NCBI RefSeq assembly: GCF_013283745.1
Contig: NZ_JABSTZ010000001.1
Span: 824,406-888,405, forward strand
Length of the DNA: 64,000 nt
Direction: 5' to 3'
DNA from: Aeromicrobium stalagmiti
GTDB lineage: Bacteria > Actinomycetota > Actinomycetes > Propionibacteriales > Nocardioidaceae
Shown here: piece after piece, positions 17,812-27,241 of the stretch
How the letters are laid out: each line of letters starts with the position of its first letter
Position numbering within the stretch: the stretch's first letter is position 1
Position numbers and translations under genes: made by a program
Notes under the pieces: generated by a model
Database searches by the model: none
What the model was told of the DNA's origin: nothing
What the model saw: the letters and a program-made list of their open reading frames with translations, nothing else

Positions 17812-19872
17812 GTGAGCAGCCCCCGTCGCACGATCCTCTTCGCGCTGCTCGCGACGCTTCTGGGTGCGCTCCTGGTGCCACAGGCGCCGGCCGTCGCGGC
17901 CGACGACGACCCCGACATCACGGTGGCGATCCGCTCCCTGAGCCCCAGCCGGCTGGCGCCCGGGTCCAACGTCACGATGACCGGAACGGTCACCAACCGC
18001 AACGAGCAGACCTGGAGCGCGGTCCAGGCCTACCTGGTCATCCCGGCGTCGCCGTTCACGACCCGCGCGCAGATCGACGAGGCCGTCTCCAACGGTGACT
18101 CCTACACCGGCGTGCGGGTGGTCGACGTCGGCACGTTCGACGAGCTCGGCGACCTCGCCCCCGGACAGTCCCACCGCTTTCGCATCACCGTTCCCTACGA
18201 GCAGCTGGGCGTCACCGGCGCCGAGGGGGTCTACCCGGTCGGCGTGCAGATCCTCGCCACCGACGACAACGGCATCCGCAGCCCGGAGGCCGTGGCCCAT
18301 GCCACGACGTTCCTCCCCCTGATCTCCTCCGACCAGGACCCGGTGCCGACGTCGATCCTCTGGCCCTTCCTGATGCCCGACTACCGCGGGGCCGACGGCA
18401 CCTATGCCAAGCCGACCCAGCTGCTGCGCTCGGTGAGCGCCGGGGGCCAGCTGCGCAACCTGCTCGACCTCGCCTCCAGCTCCAACGGCGGGGCCACGGC
18501 GCTGGTCGACCCGGCGCTGCTCGTCGGCGTCGACGACCTCGCCAACGCACGTCACCTGCCGAAGGATGTCGAGATCACCGACGACCAGAAGGCCGAGGCC
18601 GCGACCTTCCTCACCGACCTGTTGACGTTCGCCCGGTCGACCAGCCCGTGGGTCCTCGACTACGACCGTCCCGACGTGCTGGCGCTGTCGCAGAACTCCG
18701 ACCTGCGGCGTCCCCTGCGAGCGGCGATCGACCGCGTGACCGACTCGGTGCTGGCGAAGTACCAGCTCAGTGGTCGGCGGGTCTCGTGGCCGACCCGCGA
18801 CGGGGTCACCCGCGGTCTGCTGACGAGCCTGCGCGGCAACGGCGACAGCCCGGTGATCGTCAACGCCGCCTCACTGCCGGACTGGGAGCCGCGGCTGGGA
18901 TCGCTGGTCAAGTACACCTCCGCGAGCGGACCGCTGCCCCTGCTGGTCAACGACGTGCTCGACGCCGACATGCCGGGCCCTGACACCGTGCTGACGCTGC
19001 GTCAGCGCGTGCTCAGCGACGCGGCGCTCGCGGTGCTGGAGCGGGCGATCGACCCCGACTCGCGCGCCGACTCCGTCACGATGGTCGACCCGCAGTGGGA
19101 CCCGGGCGCGCGGTGGGCGACCGGTCAGCTCCCGGCCGCGTTCACCGCTCCGTTCACCCGCGGCGCGAGCCTCGACTCCGTGCTGACCCGGCCCCTCGCG
19201 GCCTACACGGGTGACGTGCCGACCGCGGCCAAGGCCCGCCCCCTGTCACGGGCCCAACTCGCCGAGGCGTCGGAGATCGTGTCGAAGGGCGCCACCCTCA
19301 GCTCGGTCATCTCGCAGTCCGACGCGGTCGACGACGCCCTGGCCCGCAAGGTCGCCGGTGTCCTCGGCGTCCGCTGGCGTCTCGACCGCTCCACCGGCTT
19401 CGCGCTCGCCGCGGCCCAGTCCCGCCAGACCGGTGCCGAGCTCGACAAGATCTCGATCGAGGCACCGCCGTCGGTCACGCTCTCGAGCTCCAAGGGCGGC
19501 TTCCCGCTCACGATCCGCAACGACACCGGCGAGGAGATCCGCATCGGGGTCGACCTCGACTCCAGCAACCCGGCTCTGGCCATCCCGTCGGTCGGCTCGG
19601 TCGACGTCGCCGCGGGCGAACGTCGCACCCTCACCGTCCAGGTCGACCTCGGGCGGCAGCGGACGACGTTCCTCACCGCCCGCCTCACGACCGCCGACGG
19701 CAAGGACGTCGGGTCGCCGACGACGTTCAAGGTCCGCTCGAGCAGCATCGGCACCGTGCTGTGGGTCGCGATGGGGCTGGCGGCGCTGTTCGTCCTTGCC
19801 ACCCTGGTGCGCCGGTTCCACCGTCGACGCGTCCGCATCACGTCCGAGCGCCTCGCGGACGACGATGACTGA
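17812..19872 (+). CDS. DUF6049 family secreted, membrane-anchored protein
   Basis: 686 residues. An N-terminal signal peptide (TILFALLATLLGALLVP) precedes a large extracellular region. A Big-like or CARDB-like module near the N-terminus contains GSNVTMTGTVTNRNEQTW. A second beta module lies near residues 560-630, and a single C-terminal transmembrane helix (LWVAMGLAALFVLATLV) is followed by a basic tail. It is the Rv3909-type protein conserved next to murJ; its function is unknown but its position suggests envelope assembly. GTG at 17812 lies exactly 6 nt after TAGCAT, giving a likely leaderless mRNA. Its 3' end overlaps murJ by 8 bp. Confidence 0.85.
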   Translation: MSSPRRTILFALLATLLGALLVPQAPAVAADDDPDITVAIRSLSPSRLAPGSNVTMTGTVTNRNEQTWSAVQAYLVIPASPFTTRAQIDEAVSNGDSYTGVRVVDVGTFDELGDLAPGQSHRFRITVPYEQLGVTGAEGVYPVGVQILATDDNGIRSPEAVAHATTFLPLISSDQDPVPTSILWPFLMPDYRGADGTYAKPTQLLRSVSAGGQLRNLLDLASSSNGGATALVDPALLVGVDDLANARHLPKDVEITDDQKAEAATFLTDLLTFARSTSPWVLDYDRPDVLALSQNSDLRRPLRAAIDRVTDSVLAKYQLSGRRVSWPTRDGVTRGLLTSLRGNGDSPVIVNAASLPDWEPRLGSLVKYTSASGPLPLLVNDVLDADMPGPDTVLTLRQRVLSDAALAVLERAIDPDSRADSVTMVDPQWDPGARWATGQLPAAFTAPFTRGASLDSVLTRPLAAYTGDVPTAAKARPLSRAQLAEASEIVSKGATLSSVISQSDAVDDALARKVAGVLGVRWRLDRSTGFALAAAQSRQTGAELDKISIEAPPSVTLSSSKGGFPLTIRNDTGEEIRIGVDLDSSNPALAIPSVGSVDVAAGERRTLTVQVDLGRQRTTFLTARLTTADGKDVGSPTTFKVRSSSIGTVLWVAMGLAALFVLATLVRRFHRRRVRITSERLADDDD

Positions 19873-21499
19873 CCAGTCGGTCGCCCGGGCCAGCGCCTGG
19901 ATGGCGCTCGGCACGATCGTCTCGCGGGTGACGGGGTTCCTGCGGCTCATCCTGCTGGCCTGGGTCATCGGTGTGGCCCTGAACGCCGACCTCTTCGAGG
20001 CGGCCAACACGATCCCCAACGCGCTCTACATCCTCGTCGCCGGCGGCATCTTCAACGTGGTCCTGGTGCCGCAGCTGGTCCGCGCCATGAAGAACGACGA
20101 CGACGGCGGTGACGCCTACGCCAACCGCGTCATCACCCTCGGCGCGCTGGTGCTCGGCGTCGCCACGGTCCTGCTGACACTGGCCGTGCCGTGGCTGATG
20201 CGCCTGGTCTTCGACGACCGGTTGTTCACCGAGCAGCTGCAGACGCAGCGGGAGTCCGCCGAGCTGCTGATGATGCTCTGCATGCCGCAGGTCTTCTTCT
20301 ACGGCGTCTTCGTGCTGGTCGGTCAGGTGCTCAACGCCCGGGCACGGTTCGGCCCGATGATGTGGGCACCGATCGTCAACAACGTCGTCGCGTGCTCGGT
20401 GATCCTGGCCTACTACGTCTTCTTCGGCGCCAGCAACGCCCGTGACGGCTTCACCACGTCCGAGGCGCTGCTGCTGGGCCTGGGCTCGACGGTGGCGATC
20501 GCGCTGCAGGCGTTGATCCTGCTGCCCTACCTGCGGAGCGCCGGCTTCCACTACCGGCCGCGGTTCGACTTCCGCGGTGTCGGGCTGGGGCACACGCTGC
20601 GCCTGGGCACGTGGACGCTGCTGTTCATCCTGGTCAACCAGATCGCCTACTTCGCGATCACCCGCATCGCGACGAGCGCCAACCTCGAGGGCGCCGTCGA
20701 TGGCAAGCCGGCAGCCGGTCTCGCGGTCTACAGCATTGGGTTCCTGGTCAGTCAGCTGCCGCACGGCGTCATCACGGTCTCGCTGGCCACGGCCATCATC
20801 CCGACGCTCGCCGCCCTCGCCAACGAGGGACGCTACGACCGCTTCCGGCTCGAGCTCGGGCGCACGGTGCGCACGTCCCTGGTGATCATCGTGCCGCTGG
20901 CCGTCGCGGTGGCATGCCTCGCGCTGCCGGCCACGGCGATCGCCGGCGCCGTCGGCTCACTCGGCGGCAACACCGTCGCGATCGGCCACACGGTGCAGGC
21001 GTTCGCGCTCGCCATGATCGCGTTCACGATCCACTACATGATGCTGCGCGGGTTCTACGCCAACGAGGACACCCGCACGCCCTTCTTCATCCAGCTGGTC
21101 ATCTCTATCGTCAACATCACCGCAGCCGTCGTGCTCACGTCGATCGTCGAGCCCTACGACGTCGCGGCGGTGCTGGCGCTGTCCTACGGGTTGTCCTACG
21201 TCGTGGGATCGGTCCTGTCGGTCACGCTGCTCTCGCGCACGGCGGGCTCGGTGGTCGACCGGGAGATGATCGTCTTCGTCCGGCGGCTGGTGCTCGCCGT
21301 GGGCCTCGCTGCGTTCGTGACCCTCGGCGTGGCCCGGGGCCTGGACGTCGCCGGCCTCGAGCCGGCGCGCGCCCTCGGTGGGCTGGTCACGACGGTGGTT
21401 GCAGGCGCCGCGGGGGCCGTGACGTACGTCGCCGCTGCCAAGGTCGTCGGCCTCACGCAGCTCGCCCACCTGGTGACGTCTCTGCGTCGTCGCGGCTGA
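19865..21499 (+). CDS. murJ: Lipid II flippase MurJ (MviN family)
   Basis: 544 residues with about fourteen hydrophobic segments. It begins ARASAWMALGTIVSRVTGFL, the usual MurJ N-terminus, and has QLPHGVITVSLATAIIPTLA. It moves lipid-linked peptidoglycan precursor across the membrane. Its start lies inside the end of the DUF6049 gene. In mycobacteria MviN carries a fused C-terminal pseudokinase and carbohydrate-binding-like domain; here the flippase ends at the membrane core and that module is a separate gene 75 bp downstream. Confidence 0.95.
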   Translation: MTDQSVARASAWMALGTIVSRVTGFLRLILLAWVIGVALNADLFEAANTIPNALYILVAGGIFNVVLVPQLVRAMKNDDDGGDAYANRVITLGALVLGVATVLLTLAVPWLMRLVFDDRLFTEQLQTQRESAELLMMLCMPQVFFYGVFVLVGQVLNARARFGPMMWAPIVNNVVACSVILAYYVFFGASNARDGFTTSEALLLGLGSTVAIALQALILLPYLRSAGFHYRPRFDFRGVGLGHTLRLGTWTLLFILVNQIAYFAITRIATSANLEGAVDGKPAAGLAVYSIGFLVSQLPHGVITVSLATAIIPTLAALANEGRYDRFRLELGRTVRTSLVIIVPLAVAVACLALPATAIAGAVGSLGGNTVAIGHTVQAFALAMIAFTIHYMMLRGFYANEDTRTPFFIQLVISIVNITAAVVLTSIVEPYDVAAVLALSYGLSYVVGSVLSVTLLSRTAGSVVDREMIVFVRRLVLAVGLAAFVTLGVARGLDVAGLEPARALGGLVTTVVAGAAGAVTYVAAAKVVGLTQLAHLVTSLRRRG

Positions 21500-21574
21500 T
21501 CGGCGCGGCTGCAGCGGTCGACCGGTCTAGCATGGTCACCAGCACGGGGATCGGGAGCTGGACGAGGTGAAGGC

Positions 21575-23143
21575 ATGAGCGAGCGGAGACCGTTGGCCTC
21601 CGGGGACGTGCTCGCCCGCCGCTACGAGCTGCAGGACCTCGTGACCGAGAAGCTCGGCTCGAGCACCTGGCGCGCCCACGACAAGATCCTCAACCGCAAC
21701 GTCGGGATCGAGATGCTCTCGAGCTCCGACCCTCGCGCGCACCACTTCCTCGACGCGGCCCGTGAGTCGACGGCCGTCACCGACCCGCGGTTCCTGCGGG
21801 TGCTCGACCTGATCCAGGACGAGCAGGGCCACCACCTCGTCGTCCGGGAGTGGGCGCGGGCCTTCCCGCTCGACCAGCTGCTCGCCCAGTCGTCCCTGCC
21901 CAACCGGCGCGCCGCCACGGTCGTGGCCGAGGTGGCCGAGGCACTGGCCCACGCGCACGAGCACGGCGTCTATCACCGGCGCCTGACCCCCCACCAGGTG
22001 CTCCTCAAGCAGTCCGGCGCGGTCCGGGTCGTGGGTCTCGGTGTCGCGACGGCGCTGGCACCCGTCGGCCGCCAGGACACCCTCGCGGAGCTGCAGGAGT
22101 ACGAGCAGCTCGACGTGCAGGCCCTCGGCAAGCTGCTCTACGCCTGCCTGACGAGCCGTTGGCCCGGAGCGCACGTCGACGGCCTGCGCGCCGCACCCAC
22201 CGAGCACGGCCGGCTGCTGCGTCCCCGTCAGGTCCGTGCCGGTGTGTCGCGCGACGTCGACACCATCGCCGACCGCATCCTCGGCACCCCTCCCCGCCAC
22301 CACGCGACGCCCCTGCGCAAGGCCGCCGACATCGCGCGCACGCTGCGCCTGTCGGGCGAGGACGACGACCTCACGGACGACCAGCCGAGCCTCGCCGGGC
22401 TCTCGTCGCCCGACCTGCTGCGTCTCGACCCCGTCATCGTCCCCGGGGGCCCGCCGCCCGGCCTCGAGCCGCCTCGACGTCGCCCCAAGGCCTACGAGCC
22501 GGCCCCGCCGACGACCTTCGAGCGCGGACGCGCCCGCGCCAGGCGCGCCGCCAAGGGCGATCGAGGACTCGTGCTGCTCGGCGTCGTCGGCACCCTGCTG
22601 ATCCTGTCGCTGCTGGCGTTCCTGGGCAGCCGATCCGCGACGCCCTCGTCCGACCCGATCGACTCCTCGTCGCCGGTGCGGATCCTGCCCGTCCAGCGGG
22701 TCATCGACTTCGACCCCCAGGGCGAGGACGGACGCGAGAACCGCGAGCTCACGCCGCTGGTGATCGATGGTGACCCGGCGACGGGGTGGCGCACGTCGAC
22801 CTATCTCGGCAGTCCCGAGCTCGGGGGCCTCAAGGACGGCGTGGGCGTCGTCCTCGACCTCGGCGGGGTGCGTGAGGTGACGTCGCTGCGCCTGCGTCTG
22901 GCCGGCGACCCGACCGACCTCGCCGTCTTCGTCGCCGGCGACGAGATGCGGCGCACCCCACGCTCGCGCAGCGGCCTGACGCAGGTCGCGACCCTCGAGG
23001 GTGCCGCCTCCGACGCGAGCATCTCGCTGCCGGCCGACACCGTCACGCGCTACGTCGTGGTGTGGCTGACGTCGCTGCCGGAGATCGGTCCGGGCGAGTT
23101 CCGCGGAGAGATCCAGGACGTGGTGGTCAGGGGCCGATCCTGA
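21575..23143 (+). CDS. Membrane pseudokinase with extracellular discoidin-like domain
   Basis: 522 residues. The N-terminal kinase fold (VLARRYELQDLVTEKLGSST) lacks catalytic residues: the ATP lysine position reads VGIEML, HRD is YHRRLTPHQVLL and DFG is GLG. It should therefore bind partners rather than phosphorylate. A transmembrane helix at about residues 331-349 (GLVLLGVVGTLLILSLLAFL) follows a basic linker. The outside part (TPLVIDGDPATGWRTSTYLG to the end) resembles the discoidin/carbohydrate-binding-like fold of mycobacterial MviN. ATG follows GAGGTGAAGG. By analogy with Rv3910 it probably docks an FHA protein and regulates MurJ; this is inference. Confidence 0.85.
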   Translation: MSERRPLASGDVLARRYELQDLVTEKLGSSTWRAHDKILNRNVGIEMLSSSDPRAHHFLDAARESTAVTDPRFLRVLDLIQDEQGHHLVVREWARAFPLDQLLAQSSLPNRRAATVVAEVAEALAHAHEHGVYHRRLTPHQVLLKQSGAVRVVGLGVATALAPVGRQDTLAELQEYEQLDVQALGKLLYACLTSRWPGAHVDGLRAAPTEHGRLLRPRQVRAGVSRDVDTIADRILGTPPRHHATPLRKAADIARTLRLSGEDDDLTDDQPSLAGLSSPDLLRLDPVIVPGGPPPGLEPPRRRPKAYEPAPPTTFERGRARARRAAKGDRGLVLLGVVGTLLILSLLAFLGSRSATPSSDPIDSSSPVRILPVQRVIDFDPQGEDGRENRELTPLVIDGDPATGWRTSTYLGSPELGGLKDGVGVVLDLGGVREVTSLRLRLAGDPTDLAVFVAGDEMRRTPRSRSGLTQVATLEGAASDASISLPADTVTRYVVVWLTSLPEIGPGEFRGEIQDVVVRGRS

Positions 23144-23235
23144 CCGGCGTCTCGCGGTGTCCGGGGAATGCGCAGCGCCTAGGATGAGTTGAGACATAGA
23201 CCCCGCCAAGAAGCCCCTCGACCAGAAGGTTCGGC

Positions 23236-24210
23236 ATGAGCGACACCGTCCGCAACGTCATCATCATCGGTTCCGGCCCGTCCGGCTACACCTCGGCGAT
23301 CTACGCCGCACGCGCCAACCTCGAGCCGCTCGTGTTCGAGGGCTCGGTCACCGCCGGTGGCGCCTTGATGAACACCACCGACGTCGAGAACTTCCCCGGC
23401 TACCCCGACGGCATCATGGGCCCCGACCTCATGGACAAGCTCCGTGCCCAGGCCGAGCGGTTCGGCGCTGAGCTGGTCACCGACGACGTCACCTCGGTCG
23501 ACCTGTCCGGTGACATCAAGACCGTGACCCTCGGCGACGGCAGCACCTACTCGGCCAAGGCCGTCATCCTCGCGATGGGCTCGGGCTACCGCAAGCTCGG
23601 CGTCGACGGCGAGGACCGCCTGTCCGGACACGGCGTCTCGTGGTGCGCGACGTGCGACGGCTTCTTCTTCCGCGAGCAGAACATCGTCGTCGTCGGCGGT
23701 GGCGACTCCGCCCTCGAGGAGGCCACGTTCCTCACCCGCTTCGCGACCAAGGTCACGATCGTGCACCGCCGCGACGAGCTGCGCGGCTCCAAGATCATGC
23801 AGGACCGCGCCCTGGCCAACGAGAAGATCGAGTTCGCCTGGAACTCCGAGGTCGCCGAGATCGTCGGCACCGACAAGCTCGAGGCCCTCGTCCTGCGCGA
23901 CACCGTCACCGGTGAGACCCGCCGCCTCGACGCAACGGGCCTGTTCATCGCGATCGGCCACGACCCCCGCTCGGAGCTGCTGACCGGCCAGGTCGACCTC
24001 GACGACGAGGGCTACGTCCTGGTCCAGCCCGGCTCGACCGCGACCAACCTCACCGGCGTCTTCGCCGCTGGCGACCTGGTCGACCACACCTACCGCCAGG
24101 CCATCACCGCTGCCGGCACCGGCTGCGCCGCGGCCCTCGACGCCGAGCGCTACCTCGCCGATCTCGACGACGCCGGACAGCCTGCGCCGTCCGCGGCGCT
24201 TGTGGAATAA
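23236..24210 (+). CDS. trxB: Thioredoxin-disulfide reductase
   Basis: 324 residues. The FAD-binding [20 protein letters not shown] opens the protein, the redox-active pair is in WCATCDGFF (about residue 136) and the NADPH site is [11 protein letters not shown]. It reduces thioredoxin with NADPH in the cytoplasm. The start follows AAGGTTCGGC, and TAGGAT upstream is a possible -10. trxA begins 48 bp downstream with its own binding site, so both are likely one operon. Confidence 0.97.
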   Translation: MSDTVRNVIIIGSGPSGYTSAIYAARANLEPLVFEGSVTAGGALMNTTDVENFPGYPDGIMGPDLMDKLRAQAERFGAELVTDDVTSVDLSGDIKTVTLGDGSTYSAKAVILAMGSGYRKLGVDGEDRLSGHGVSWCATCDGFFFREQNIVVVGGGDSALEEATFLTRFATKVTIVHRRDELRGSKIMQDRALANEKIEFAWNSEVAEIVGTDKLEALVLRDTVTGETRRLDATGLFIAIGHDPRSELLTGQVDLDDEGYVLVQPGSTATNLTGVFAAGDLVDHTYRQAITAAGTGCAAALDAERYLADLDDAGQPAPSAALVE

Positions 24211-24257
24211 CCCGTACGCACACCTGTTGAACTGACCACAGACCCAAGGAGCAACTC

Positions 24258-24590
24258 ATGGCCGAATCCACACTCGCCGCCGTCACCGACGCCGACTTCG
24301 AGCAGCTCGTGCTCAACGCCGACGGACCGGTTCTCGTCGACTTCTGGGCCAGCTGGTGCGCCCCGTGCCGCCAGCTCGCCCCCATCCTGGAGGAGATCGC
24401 CACCGAGAAGGGCGAGAAGCTCACGATCCTCAAGATGGACGCCGACGCCAACCCCGTCACTCCCGCGCAGTACCGGGTGACCGGCCTGCCGACGATGAAC
24501 CTGTATTACAAGGGCGAGGTCGTCCGCTCCATCGTGGGCGTCCGCCCCAAGAGCGCGATCCTCAACGAGCTCGAGGAGCACACCGCCTAG
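24258..24590 (+). CDS. trxA: Thioredoxin
   Basis: 110 residues, with the classical active site DFWASWCAPCRQLAP near residue 33 and the conserved cis-proline segment VTGLPTMNLYYKG. It is a cytoplasmic disulfide reductant recharged by TrxB. AAGGAG lies 6 nt upstream of ATG. The mycobacterial locus has cwlM next; here a terminator follows and then the convergent parB. Confidence 0.97.
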   Translation: MAESTLAAVTDADFEQLVLNADGPVLVDFWASWCAPCRQLAPILEEIATEKGEKLTILKMDADANPVTPAQYRVTGLPTMNLYYKGEVVRSIVGVRPKSAILNELEEHTA

Positions 24591-24608
24591 CTCGCACCGC
24601 TGCACGAA

Positions 24609-24641
24609 GAAGCCCGGCCACCACACGGTGAGCCGGGCTTC
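24609..24641. terminator. Terminator after trxA
   Basis: GAAGCCCGGC (24609-24618) pairs perfectly with GCCGGGCTTC (24632-24641) over a 13-nt loop, 18 bp after the trxA stop codon. Confidence 0.85.
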
Positions 24642-24656
24642 TCCATGTCAATATGC

Positions 24657-24674
24657 CAATTTATCGACAAATTG
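24657..24674. repeat. AT-rich imperfect palindrome at the 3' end of parB
   Basis: CAATTTATCGACAAATTG is an 18-bp inverted repeat with one mismatched pair around a TCGA centre. It lies 2 bp beyond the parB stop codon in an unusually AT-rich pocket. Its core resembles the perfect palindrome inside gyrB at 36867-36882 (TTTGTCGACAAA). It may be a terminator for parB or a protein-binding site. Confidence 0.6.
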
Positions 24675-24676
24675 CT

Positions 24677-25567
24677 TCATGGCTTCTTCGGGTCCATCAT
24701 CTCGATGATGCGCTCGAGGTCCTCAAGCGTCGCGAACTCCACGGTGATTTTGCCCTTCGAGCGACCGAGGTCGACCTTCACGCGGGTGTCGTATCGCTCC
24801 GACAGGCGGGCGGCCAGATCGGCCAGCCGAGGTGCGGAGACCTTGGGGGTCTGGCGGGTCTGGGTCCGCTTGGCGGCGTCGGGGCCGACCGTGACGATCT
24901 CCTCCAGGGCCCGCACGGACAGTCCCTCGGCGACGACCCGGGTGGCGAGGCGATCCTGGATCTCGGGGTTGGCGACGCTCACCAGGGCACGGGCATGCCC
25001 GGCCGAGAGCACCCCGGCGGCGACGCGGCGCTGCACCGTCGGCGTGAGCTTGAGCAGCCGCAGGGTGTTGCTGATCTGCGGACGTGACCGGCCGATCCGG
25101 TCGGCCAGCTCCTCGTGCGTGCAGCCGAAGTCCTCGAGCAGCTGCTGGTAGGCCGACGCCTCTTCCAGCGGGTTGAGCTGTGAGCGGTGCAGGTTCTCCA
25201 GCAGGGCGTCACGCAGCAGGTCCTCGTCGGACGTGTCGCGGACGATGGCGCCGATGGTCTCGAGACCCGCCTTGCCGCTGGCGCGCCAACGCCGCTCGCC
25301 CATGATGAGCTCGTAGCGGTCCTTGGCGACCTCGCGCACGACGACCGGCTGGAGCAGGCCCACCTCCTTGATGGAGTGGACCAGCTCGGCCATGTGGTCC
25401 TCGTCGAACACCTGGCGTGGCTGCCGAGGGTTGGCGACGATCTGGTCGAGCGGGATCTCGGCAAACCGAGCACCCTCGATCTCCTTGAGGCCCGACGCCT
25501 CGGCGTCGGCCGTGCTCGACGGGATGAGGGACTCGAGCCCACGCCCCAGTCCGCGGCGTGTGCTCAT
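24677..25567 (-). CDS. parB: Chromosome partitioning protein ParB
   Basis: 296 residues. The N-terminal [14 protein letters not shown] motif and the CTP-binding ParB/Srx domain with NPRQPR and GERRWRA are clear. The HTH ([20 protein letters not shown] region) and a C-terminal dimerisation segment follow. It binds parS, slides as a CTP-dependent clamp and loads SMC. ATG at 25567 overlaps the parA stop (ATGA). Two perfect parS sites lie within 1.7 kb. Confidence 0.97.
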   Translation of the reverse strand: MSTRRGLGRGLESLIPSSTADAEASGLKEIEGARFAEIPLDQIVANPRQPRQVFDEDHMAELVHSIKEVGLLQPVVVREVAKDRYELIMGERRWRASGKAGLETIGAIVRDTSDEDLLRDALLENLHRSQLNPLEEASAYQQLLEDFGCTHEELADRIGRSRPQISNTLRLLKLTPTVQRRVAAGVLSAGHARALVSVANPEIQDRLATRVVAEGLSVRALEEIVTVGPDAAKRTQTRQTPKVSAPRLADLAARLSERYDTRVKVDLGRSKGKITVEFATLEDLERIIEMMDPKKP

Positions 25568-26541
25568 CGTGACTCCCCCTCTGTGGTGACGGCGCCGGCC
25601 ATCGCGATCTCGCGGGCGGCCTCCAGGTAGGACAGCGCCCCCGAGGACGTGCTGTCGTAGGTGATGACGGACTGCTGATAGCTGGGCGCCTCCGAGATGC
25701 GCACCGACCTCGGTATCGCCGTGCCGATGACCTTGTCGGTGAAGTGGTTGCGGACCTCGTCCGCGACTCCGGCCGACAGCCGTGTGCGCGCGTCGTACAT
25801 CGTCAGCAGGATCGTCGTGATCTCGAGCTTCGGGTTGAGGTGCGCCCGGATGAGCTCGATGTTGCGGACCAGCTGGCCCAGACCCTCCAGCGCGTAGTAC
25901 TCGCACTGGATCGGGATGAGGACCTCGCGACCGGCGACCATCGCGTTGACGGTCAGCAGACCCAACGACGGCGGACAGTCGATCAGCACGTAGTCGATGC
26001 GGTCGCCCGCCTGCTCACAGTCCTTGAGGTACGCCTGCAGGGCGCGGTCGAGCCGCGACTCCCGGGCGACCAACGACACCAGCTCGATCTCGGCACCGGC
26101 GAGGTCGATCGACGCCGGCAGCACCGTGAGCCCGGCGATGTCCGGGCACGGCTTCACCAGCTCGTCCAGATCTGTGCCGTCCACGATCGCCTCGTACACC
26201 CCCGGTGTCCCCTCGCTGTGGGGGATGTTGAGGGCGGTCGACGCATTGCCCTGCGGATCGAGGTCGACCACGAGGACTCGCAGGCCCTTGATCGCGAGCG
26301 CCGCAGCGACGTTGACGGTGGTCGTGGTCTTGCCGACTCCACCCTTCTGGTTGGCGACGACGAACACCCGCGTGTGCTGCGGGCGATCGAAGCGCGACAC
26401 GGCGGTGGCACGCTGCAGGAGCGACACGTGCTCCTGGGCAGCGGCGGCGAGCGGGGTGGAGTCGTCGTTCGACGGCACCGGCACGCTGTAGGCGGAGGCC
26501 GCCGTCGGCGCGGTCGGCCGCCGTTCGGGCTGTTCGCTCAT
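25564..26541 (-). CDS. parA: Chromosome partitioning ATPase ParA (Soj)
   Basis: 325 residues. The deviant Walker A is [20 protein letters not shown], Walker A' [12 protein letters not shown], and [18 protein letters not shown] follows. It forms a nucleoid-bound ATP-dependent gradient that moves ParB-parS complexes. ATG at 26541 is chosen since AAGGGGACAGC precedes it. An in-frame ATG at 26607 would translate the parS site (FHVK) and was rejected. The N-terminal extension of about 60 residues before the Walker motif is normal for actinobacterial ParA. Confidence 0.96.
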   Translation of the reverse strand: MSEQPERRPTAPTAASAYSVPVPSNDDSTPLAAAAQEHVSLLQRATAVSRFDRPQHTRVFVVANQKGGVGKTTTTVNVAAALAIKGLRVLVVDLDPQGNASTALNIPHSEGTPGVYEAIVDGTDLDELVKPCPDIAGLTVLPASIDLAGAEIELVSLVARESRLDRALQAYLKDCEQAGDRIDYVLIDCPPSLGLLTVNAMVAGREVLIPIQCEYYALEGLGQLVRNIELIRAHLNPKLEITTILLTMYDARTRLSAGVADEVRNHFTDKVIGTAIPRSVRISEAPSYQQSVITYDSTSSGALSYLEAAREIAMAGAVTTEGESR

Positions 26542-26584
26542 GCTGTCCCCTTGGACTCGGGTGCGTGGTGGTCTCGAAGGAAGC

Positions 26585-26600
26585 TGTTTCACGTGAAACA
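26585..26600. other. parS centromere site 1
   Basis: TGTTTCACGTGAAACA is a perfect copy of the 16-bp parS consensus. It lies in the gap between parA and rsmG, 3 bp after the rsmG stop codon. Confidence 0.97.
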
Positions 26601-26603
26601 TGC

Positions 26604-27233
26604 TCACTTGGTGATCTCGACGACGGTCGTCGGAACGTCCCCGTTGTCGTACGACGTCACCACGATAGAGGTCGCCCCGAGGCGATGGAGGGTCGCGGTC
26701 GCTGCCGACACCTCGTCAGCGGCCGAGCGGCCCTTCATGGCCAGCAGCACTCCCCCCGGGCGGACCAACGGCATGCACCAGCGGCCCAGCTTGTCGAGGC
26801 CGGCGACCGCGCGTGCCGTCACGACGTCATAGGTCTGGTGGACGTCCTCGGCCCTCGATCGCAGCACGTCGACGTTGTCGAGTCCCAACGTCTCGACGAC
26901 CTCCTCGAGGAAGCTGGTCCGGCGCAGCAGTGGCTCGATGAGCGTCATGTGGATGTCGGGGCGAGCGATGGCCCACACGAGTCCGGGGAGTCCCGCCCCC
27001 GTGCCGACGTCAGCCACCGTCACACCATCGCCCAGACGCGGAACCACGACAGCCGAGTTCATGACGTGCCGGTCCCAGATCCGGGGAACCTCACGCGGCC
27101 CGATCAGACCTCGGACCACACCATCGGTGGCCAGGATCTCGGCGTACTGCTCGGCGAGCGGGAGGCGAGAAGCGAACACCCCCGCCGCGTGCGGCGGGGG
27201 TGTTTCACGTGAAACATCGGGGGTCTCCGACAT
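26604..27233 (-). CDS. rsmG: 16S rRNA (guanine527-N7)-methyltransferase RsmG (GidB)
   Basis: 209 residues. The SAM-binding motif is VADVGTGAGLPGLVWAI, preceded by the family segment IWDRHVMNSA. It methylates G527 of 16S rRNA; loss in other bacteria gives low-level streptomycin resistance. The N-terminal codons for VSRET are formed by a parS site, as in many actinobacteria. ATG at 27233 is the first in frame; upstream spacing to jag is 8 bp, so it is in the rpmH-to-parB cluster. Confidence 0.95.
   Translation of the reverse strand: MSETPDVSRETPPPHAAGVFASRLPLAEQYAEILATDGVVRGLIGPREVPRIWDRHVMNSAVVVPRLGDGVTVADVGTGAGLPGLVWAIARPDIHMTLIEPLLRRTSFLEEVVETLGLDNVDVLRSRAEDVHQTYDVVTARAVAGLDKLGRWCMPLVRPGGVLLAMKGRSAADEVSAATATLHRLGATSIVVTSYDNGDVPTTVVEITK
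27176..27203. repeat. 13-bp-arm hairpin fused to parS site 2 inside rsmG
   Basis: ACACCCCCGCCGC, then GT, then its exact complement GCGGCGGGGGTGT. The arm overlaps the first 3 bases of parS site 2. It encodes PPPHAAGV near the start of RsmG, so the hairpin sits early in the coding region. Confidence 0.75.
27201..27216. other. parS centromere site 2
   Basis: A second perfect TGTTTCACGTGAAACA, within the 5' coding part of rsmG and 616 bp from site 1. Two sites flanking one gene close to oriC fit a ParB loading cluster. Confidence 0.97.
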
Positions 27234-27241
27234 CGGCAGTA

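Noticed and set aside
26542..26607. Longer ParA start including FHVK
   Set aside because: These codons are the parS site itself; a proper ribosome binding site precedes the ATG at 26541.
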